Assembly (NCBI GenBank): GCA_027366635.1
Contig: DAHXNE010000026.1
Coordinates: forward strand, 1-46,261
Source: Gammaproteobacteria bacterium
GTDB lineage: Bacteria; Pseudomonadota; Gammaproteobacteria; Steroidobacterales; Steroidobacteraceae
Length of the DNA stretch: 46,261 bases
Reading direction: 5' to 3'
Shown: positions 41,840 through 46,261 of the stretch, in pieces
Layout: every line of letters starts with the position of its first letter
Position numbering within the stretch: position 1 is the stretch's first letter
The notes under the pieces: generated by a model
Seen by the model: the letters and a program-made list of their open reading frames with translations, nothing else
Told to the model about the DNA's origin: nothing
The model's database searches: none
Translations under genes and position numbers: made by a program

Positions 41840-43135
41840 TCAGCCAGGTCCATGTGGACCGAACAGTGGCGGAGGCGGCTGTCGCGCGCGTCCCGGTTTT
41901 GCCGCCGGCTGAGGATGGAATTTTTGCGGGCGGAACTGCTGCTGCGGGCGGAACTGCTGCTGCGGATGGAACTGCTGCTGCGGATGGAACTGCTGCTGCG
42001 GGCGGAACTGCTGCTGCGGATGGAACTGCTGCTGCGGGCGGAACTGCTGCTGCGGGCGGAACTGCTGCTGCGGGTGGAACTGCTGCTGCGGATGGAACTG
42101 CTGCTGCGGATGGAACTGCCGCTGCGGGCGGAACTGCTGCTGCGGGCGGAACTGCTGCTGCGGGCGGAACTGCCGCTGCGGGCGGAACTGCTGCTGCGGG
42201 CGGAACTGCTGCTGCGGATGGAACTGCTGCTGCGGGCGGAACTGCCGCTGCGGGCGGAACTGCTGCTGTGGGTGAAATTGCCGCTGTGGACCGAATCGCT
42301 GTACGCGCACTCCGGGGCCCCGGAAGCGAGCGGCCGGGCGTCGGAACTGTTGTCCTCGGTACTGCATGCGCGGACGGTAGCGCGCGCGGGCGCCGAATCG
42401 CGGCCGGGCCCCAAATACGCCGGGCCCGTGGAACACACCGGGCCGTTGGGTGGCGGCGACGGGCGGCCGTCCATGGTTGAAGTCTGCGCGTAGCCTGGGA
42501 TCGCGAAATGCGATTCTTTGATGCAAGCGCTGTTGGTTCGTGAGTAAGAAGCGCCGTTCGCGCGCCGCGAGGAAGTCACGGCGGTCCGGGCGCGCGAATA
42601 CCCCACCGGGACCACCATTGAAGCTGACGCGGGCCACGTACGGATGAAACGCGGGACGGTGGAAGTACACGTGGGCGCCGAATGTCGGCCCGACCTGTAC
42701 TACCGCCTGGTTATAGAAGAAAGCGTCGCCGCGCCAAAAGCCACCGTCGAATCCCATGCCATCGTATCCGAACCCGTAATCGATGCCACCGTAAAATCCG
42801 ACGCGCGGCCCCCAGTAGCCGGCGTGCCAGATGTAGACACCGTTCATCCAGCCCCAGTAGCCGGGCGTCCACAGCAACCCCACCTGCGGCGGCAGCACCC
42901 AGGTCCCGGGCACCCAGTAATACCCGGCGGGTCCCCAGGCCCAATAGCCGGGTACCCACAGGTAGCCGATTGCGGGGCAGGGGGGCTGGATGTAAACAGG
43001 CAGCGGCGGCGGAGCGATGGTGACGGAGATCCCGAAGGGTATGCCGGCGGACGCGCTGAGCGGCAGCGCGAGGAGCGCCAGCACTACAAGCACGCGCCTG
43101 AGAAAGGGGATCTGCATAGGGCTTTTCCGCATCAT
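41840..43135 (-). CDS. Secreted YXWGXW-repeat protein with Gln-rich hexapeptide tail
   Basis: A 431-residue exported protein. A signal peptide (RRVLVVLALLALPLSASA) precedes aromatic repeats (YLWVPGYWAWGPAGYYWVPGTW, LWTPGYWGWMNGVYIW) seen in WXXGXW/YXWGXW proteins. The C-terminal third is about 20 copies of F-[RH]-P-Q-[QR]-Q, rich in Gln, Phe and Arg, then a basic Pro-rich end. It probably lies in the periplasm or envelope; no function is known. ATGs at 43132 and 43117 are alternative starts. The repeat tail may vary in length between strains. Confidence 0.8.
   Translation of the reverse strand: MMRKSPMQIPFLRRVLVVLALLALPLSASAGIPFGISVTIAPPPLPVYIQPPCPAIGYLWVPGYWAWGPAGYYWVPGTWVLPPQVGLLWTPGYWGWMNGVYIWHAGYWGPRVGFYGGIDYGFGYDGMGFDGGFWRGDAFFYNQAVVQVGPTFGAHVYFHRPAFHPYVARVSFNGGPGGVFARPDRRDFLAARERRFLLTNQQRLHQRIAFRDPRLRADFNHGRPPVAATQRPGVFHGPGVFGARPRFGARARYRPRMQYRGQQFRRPAARFRGPGVRVQRFGPQRQFHPQQQFRPQRQFRPQQQFHPQQQFRPQQQFRPQRQFRPQQQFRPQQQFRPQRQFHPQQQFHPQQQFHPQQQFRPQQQFRPQQQFHPQQQFRPQQQFHPQQQFHPQQQFRPQQQFRPQKFHPQPAAKPGRARQPPPPLFGPHGPG
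41926..42285. repeat. Tandem array of about 20 copies of an 18-base unit
   Basis: Units of the form GCGG(G/A)(C/T)GGAACTGC(T/C)GCT run head to tail without spacers. On the minus strand each encodes one F-[RH]-P-Q-[QR]-Q hexapeptide of the secreted protein. Variation between units is mainly at R/H (CGC or CAT) and Q/R (CAG or CGG) codons, consistent with duplication followed by point change or gene conversion. Confidence 0.95.
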
Positions 43136-43324
43136 TTGTCTATCGGGAGCCTGGATCGGTCGCGCTGAACGGGTGCTGAACCTGCGCTGATCCCGGCCGA
43201 GCCGCTCCTGGGAGCAGCAACGCAAGACCGCAGGACTCGTTGACGGGCCGGGAGTGCGCGGCAAGGTGCGGGACGGCCGCCCGCTTGATACGATGCGCCG
43301 CCCTCATCGCATTCCAAAATCCCC

Positions 43325-44725
43325 ATGACGGTCGTGACCCGATTCGCTCCCAGCCCCACCGGCATGCTGCATGTCGGCGGTGTACGTACCGCCCTATACA
43401 GCTGGCTGTACGCGCGGCGCATGGCCGGCAAGTTCATTCTGCGTGTGGAGGATACGGATCGCGAGCGATCCACCGAGGAAGCCGTGCAGGTCATCCTCGA
43501 GGGCATGACTTGGCTGGGTCTGACGGCCGACCAAGGGCCGTACTTTCAGACGCAGCGGTTCGATCGATATCGGGCGGTCATCACCCAGATGCTCGCTGCG
43601 GGCCAGGCGTACCACTGCTACTGCACCAAAGAGGAGCTCGATGCGGTGCGCGCCGAGCAGATCGCCCGCAAGGAAAAGCCGCGTTATCCCGGCACTTGCC
43701 GCTCACGGCGTGAGCCGCGAGCGGGTGTTCAGCCGGTGGTGCGCTTTCGCAACCCGCGCGAAGGCGCGGTGGTGGTCGAGGATTTGGTGCACGGCGCGGT
43801 GACCTTCCAGAACGCCGAGCTCGATGATCTGATCATCGCTCGCTCAGACGGGAGTCCGACGTACAACTTCAGCGTAGTCGTCGATGACATGGACATGGGC
43901 GTAACGCATGTGATCCGCGGTGACGATCACCTGAACAATACGCCGCGGCAGATGAACATGCTGATTGCGCTCGGCGCGACACCGCCCCTCTATGCCCATG
44001 TGCCGATGATCCTCGGCCCTGATGGCACGAAGCTCTCGAAGCGTCACGGCGCGGTCAGCGTGCTGCAGTACGAGGAAGAGGGCTACCTTCCCGATGCGCT
44101 GCTGAATTATCTGGTACGCCTCGGATGGTCACACGGCGATCAGGAGGTCTTCACGCGCGAGGAAATGATCGCCGCATTCGACATCAAGGACGTCAATAAG
44201 GCGGCCTCGACGTTCAACCCGGAGAAGCTTCTGTGGCTCAATCAGCAGCACATGATGCGTGCGGAGCCCGCGACGCTGGTACCGCACTTGCGTGCGCAGC
44301 TGCGCAGGATCGGACTCGACAGCGATGACCAGGACCTGCTCGAGGGGGTTATCCTCGCCCAGCGAGAGCGTGCGAAAACCTTGAAAGAGATGGCGGGCAA
44401 CAGTCGCTTCTTTTTCGTGGACGCCGTGCAGATCGATCCCAAAGCGGCCGCCAAGTACCTGGGCGACGGCGGCCGGCAGATGCTGGGGCAGGTGCGTGAG
44501 CGCCTCGGGCAGATCACGCCGTGGACGGCCGAAGCCATCCATGCGGCGCTCGAGAATCTGGCCGCGGCCAGTGGATCCGGGCTCGGCAAAGTGGCTCAGC
44601 CGGTGCGCGTGGCGGTGACGGGAACGGCGGTCTCGCCGCCGATCGATGCGACCCTGGCCTTGCTCGGCCGGGAGCGCGCACTGGCGCGGATTGAAACGGC
44701 CCTGCGCAGCGCTGCCGGCGGATAG
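43325..44725 (+). CDS. gltX: Glutamyl-tRNA synthetase
   Basis: A 466-residue class I synthetase that charges tRNA-Glu. The HIGH-type motif is PSPTGMLHVGG (residues 10-20) and the KMSKS-type motif is KLSKRHG from K236. The zinc region CYCTKEEL...YPGTC is partly retained as in many bacterial GluRS. The anticodon-binding C-terminal domain is complete, ending LLGRERALARIETALRSA. Length matches the family. Confidence 0.96.
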   Translation: MTVVTRFAPSPTGMLHVGGVRTALYSWLYARRMAGKFILRVEDTDRERSTEEAVQVILEGMTWLGLTADQGPYFQTQRFDRYRAVITQMLAAGQAYHCYCTKEELDAVRAEQIARKEKPRYPGTCRSRREPRAGVQPVVRFRNPREGAVVVEDLVHGAVTFQNAELDDLIIARSDGSPTYNFSVVVDDMDMGVTHVIRGDDHLNNTPRQMNMLIALGATPPLYAHVPMILGPDGTKLSKRHGAVSVLQYEEEGYLPDALLNYLVRLGWSHGDQEVFTREEMIAAFDIKDVNKAASTFNPEKLLWLNQQHMMRAEPATLVPHLRAQLRRIGLDSDDQDLLEGVILAQRERAKTLKEMAGNSRFFFVDAVQIDPKAAAKYLGDGGRQMLGQVRERLGQITPWTAEAIHAALENLAAASGSGLGKVAQPVRVAVTGTAVSPPIDATLALLGRERALARIETALRSAAGG

Positions 44726-45053
44726 GCGGAGTCTGTTCCGGCGCTCGTGATAGGTCGGCATGATGTGGGTCGGGGTAAGGCGGCTCATTAGCGTGACAGC
44801 CGAACCGGCGCTGCTGCGACCGCGTGGCGCGGCGAAGGTATACGAGCGCGCCGCGGCTGCTGCATCGATCAGCCCGGTGCCATGGGGGGAAGTCTACGCC
44901 GAGGTTTTCTGCGCCGCGGGGAGCGCGTGGCTCAGCGCCGCCGGGAATTTCTCAAATAATCCGCAGAATTGCCGGCGCTGGTAACCGTCGCGGCGCTCTG
45001 CCTCGTGCCTGCGCCACGGCAGCACGAGGACTGACGGATGCCCGCGCCCGTGC
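44726..45053. other. 328-base stretch between convergent genes
   Basis: No gene, tRNA or insertion sequence is recognised between gltX and the rhtA-like gene. It contains one clear hairpin, listed separately. Confidence 0.5.
45001..45029 (-). terminator. Candidate terminator hairpin downstream of the rhtA-like gene
   Basis: CCTCGTGC (45001-45008) pairs with GCACGAGG (45022-45029) over a 13-base loop that can extend the stem by three pairs. A second 8-base stem (GCCCGTGC at 45046-45053 with GCACGGGC at 45068-45075) spans the rhtA-like stop. Neither has a clear T-run. Confidence 0.35.
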
Positions 45054-45959
45054 TCAGTCCGGAACCGGCACGGGCATCTCCTGGCGTGCGGTGATCGCGC
45101 TGCCTATGGAGGCGACAATGACCAGCAGTATCGCGCTCCATTGAGTTGGCACGAGCCTTTCGTCGAGAAACAGCAGTCCGAACAGCGCGCCGACCGCAGG
45201 CTCGAGGCTCATCAACACGCCGAACATCCGGGTTGGCAGCTGTGTCAGAGCGACCATCTCCAATGAATACGGCAACGCGGTGGACAGTGCGGCCACCGCG
45301 AGCCCGGGTAGTAGCACGGCCCAGGAAAACAGCGTCGCGGGCGCAACGGATAACCCGATCGGTACGATGAGCACGGCGGAGATCACGCTCCCGAGCGCAA
45401 CGCCCTGCGCTCCCACATGATGGCCGACTTTCTGGCCGAATACGATGTATGTCGCCCAACAGGCGCCGGCGCCGAGCGCGAACAGAATGCCCGGCAGATT
45501 GACGTGAGTCTGATGCAGAACCGGCAGCAGCAGCGTGAGCCCGCCGGCGGCGAGCACGATCCAGAGAAAATCGATGAATCGTCTGGAACTGAGCACGGCC
45601 ACAGTGAGCGGCCCGATGAATTCCACGGCCACGGCGATGCCGATGGGCAGGCGGTCGAGCGCCTCGTAAAACAGGAAATTCATGGTGCCGAGCGCGACGC
45701 CGTATACCACCAGCGGTGGCCAGGATTCACGCCGCACGCGCAACCGCCAAGGGCGCAGAGCGAGACACAGGAGCACCGTTCCGAAACCGATGCGCAGCGC
45801 CACGGTGCCGCCCGGGCCCGCCACGGCAAACAATCTCTTCGCGATGCAGGCGCCACTTTGCACCGAGCCCATCGCCACGAGCAGCGCCGCAATGGGTGCC
45901 ATCGCGCTGACCGAGGGTCTGAAGCTGCTTATCCCGCTGTTTTTAAGGCGGCCCGACAA
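45054..45959 (-). CDS. rhtA: RhtA-type EamA/DMT exporter
   Basis: A 301-residue inner-membrane protein with about ten helices and two EamA repeats. Similarity to E. coli RhtA is visible along the chain: LLVAMGSVQSGACIAKRLF, GIAVAVEFIGPLTVAVLSSRR, LGAGACWATYIVFGQ and LSTALPYSLEMVALTQLPTRMFG. RhtA exports threonine and homoserine. The TTG at 45959, with AGGA about ten bases upstream, gives an N terminus of family-like length; the first ATG is at 45902. Confidence 0.88.
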   Translation of the reverse strand: MSGRLKNSGISSFRPSVSAMAPIAALLVAMGSVQSGACIAKRLFAVAGPGGTVALRIGFGTVLLCLALRPWRLRVRRESWPPLVVYGVALGTMNFLFYEALDRLPIGIAVAVEFIGPLTVAVLSSRRFIDFLWIVLAAGGLTLLLPVLHQTHVNLPGILFALGAGACWATYIVFGQKVGHHVGAQGVALGSVISAVLIVPIGLSVAPATLFSWAVLLPGLAVAALSTALPYSLEMVALTQLPTRMFGVLMSLEPAVGALFGLLFLDERLVPTQWSAILLVIVASIGSAITARQEMPVPVPD

Positions 45960-46261
45960 TCTTCACATCCTCGTCTTGTGTGTGCGATCAGAGTAGCGTC
46001 GAAGCGCACCGGGACGCGAGCGACCCCGGCGGTTTAAATCACCGCGCAGCGGGATGTCCGCCGGCAGGTGGGATTTCGCCCAGGTCTCGCGTCGATTTTA
46101 GAGGCTGTATAAAATATCAGATCAGAGTCCTGCCCTGACACGTCTTCGCCCCGTTCCTGACGGTGCTCGAGGTGTCTCGGCCCTTGCGGGCTGTGCAGCC
46201 TGCGCGGGCCTTTTGGCCGGTTCGCGGTTCATCGTGGGGCGGCGCTGAAGCGGTACGACCG
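45960..46261. other. 302-base terminal stretch without a recognisable gene
   Basis: No convincing coding frame or tRNA is seen up to the window edge. A near-LexA-like sequence at 46105-46120 is discussed among rejected items. A gene beginning beyond the edge may use this as its upstream region. Confidence 0.4.

Noticed and set aside
41926-42285. Possible CRISPR array
   Set aside because: Units are 18 bases, directly adjacent without unique spacers, and in phase with a coding frame; no cas genes are near.
41102-42493. Long open frames on the plus strand across the tandem repeat, rich in Leu/Arg/Glu or Ala/Gly/Thr
   Set aside because: The 18-base unit has no stop in several frames, which makes artificial open frames. 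The minus-strand frame has a signal peptide and known aromatic repeats, and the plus-strand frames also cover the ccmI-like gene in antisense.
46105-46120. LexA-like box, CTGT-N8-TCAG
   Set aside because: The right half-site is TCAG and not the required ACAG, and no SOS gene is visible before the window ends.

Overview
The window is a GC-rich bacterial chromosome segment. Gene families (RhtA, CbpA/CbpM, TrxC, FolE2, a HAF-repeat protein, MtrC/DmsE/MtrB-type cytochromes) suggest a gammaproteobacterium with a flexible respiratory chain, but no marker here fixes the genus. I found no rRNA, tRNA, CRISPR array or intact insertion sequence.

Layout. 1-3262: a broken higB toxin followed by an intact higA antitoxin, a BlaI/M56-peptidase (BlaR1-like) regulatory pair with its operator, and a small ribbon-helix-helix protein. 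3277-10451: a six-gene membrane complex (HyfB, HyfC, HyfE, HyfF, large subunit, small subunit) related to group 4 [NiFe] hydrogenases and complex I. Its 'large subunit' has lost all four nickel-binding cysteines, so it is an energy-converting hydrogenase-related (Ehr) complex and not a hydrogenase. 10590-13385: a Rieske oxygenase and a CarH/LitR-type B12 photoreceptor repressor, divergent from GTP cyclohydrolase IB (folE2), with two near-identical operator-like repeats flanking a promoter. 13531-17979: a HAF-repeat gene interrupted by a stop codon, a DUF2007 protein, an ABC exporter, a gene-poor stretch and a DUF4382 lipoprotein.

18308-30820 is a respiratory region: a hybrid histidine kinase, a HemN/HemW-like radical SAM protein, and then an outer-membrane electron conduit made of a decaheme MtrC/OmcA-type lipoprotein, a decaheme DmsE/MtrA-type cytochrome, an MtrB/PioB barrel and a monoheme cytochrome c. 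On the opposite strand are a heptaheme-cytochrome b fusion resembling inner-membrane quinol oxidases such as CbcL, a UbiA/MenA-type prenyltransferase and a SnoaL-like protein. Together these could carry electrons from the quinone pool through the periplasm to (or from) the cell surface.

30953-38747 is a tightly overlapping hypC-D-E-X-B-F operon plus a START-domain gene. It builds the Fe(CN)2CO/Ni centre of [NiFe] hydrogenases, including HypX for CO synthesis under oxic conditions. No catalytic hydrogenase and no hypA lie in the window, so the client enzyme must be encoded elsewhere. 38777-45959 is mostly housekeeping: trxC, cbpA-cbpM, a CcmI/CycH-like TPR protein, a secreted W/Y-rich protein with a 20-copy hexapeptide tail, gltX and an RhtA-type exporter.
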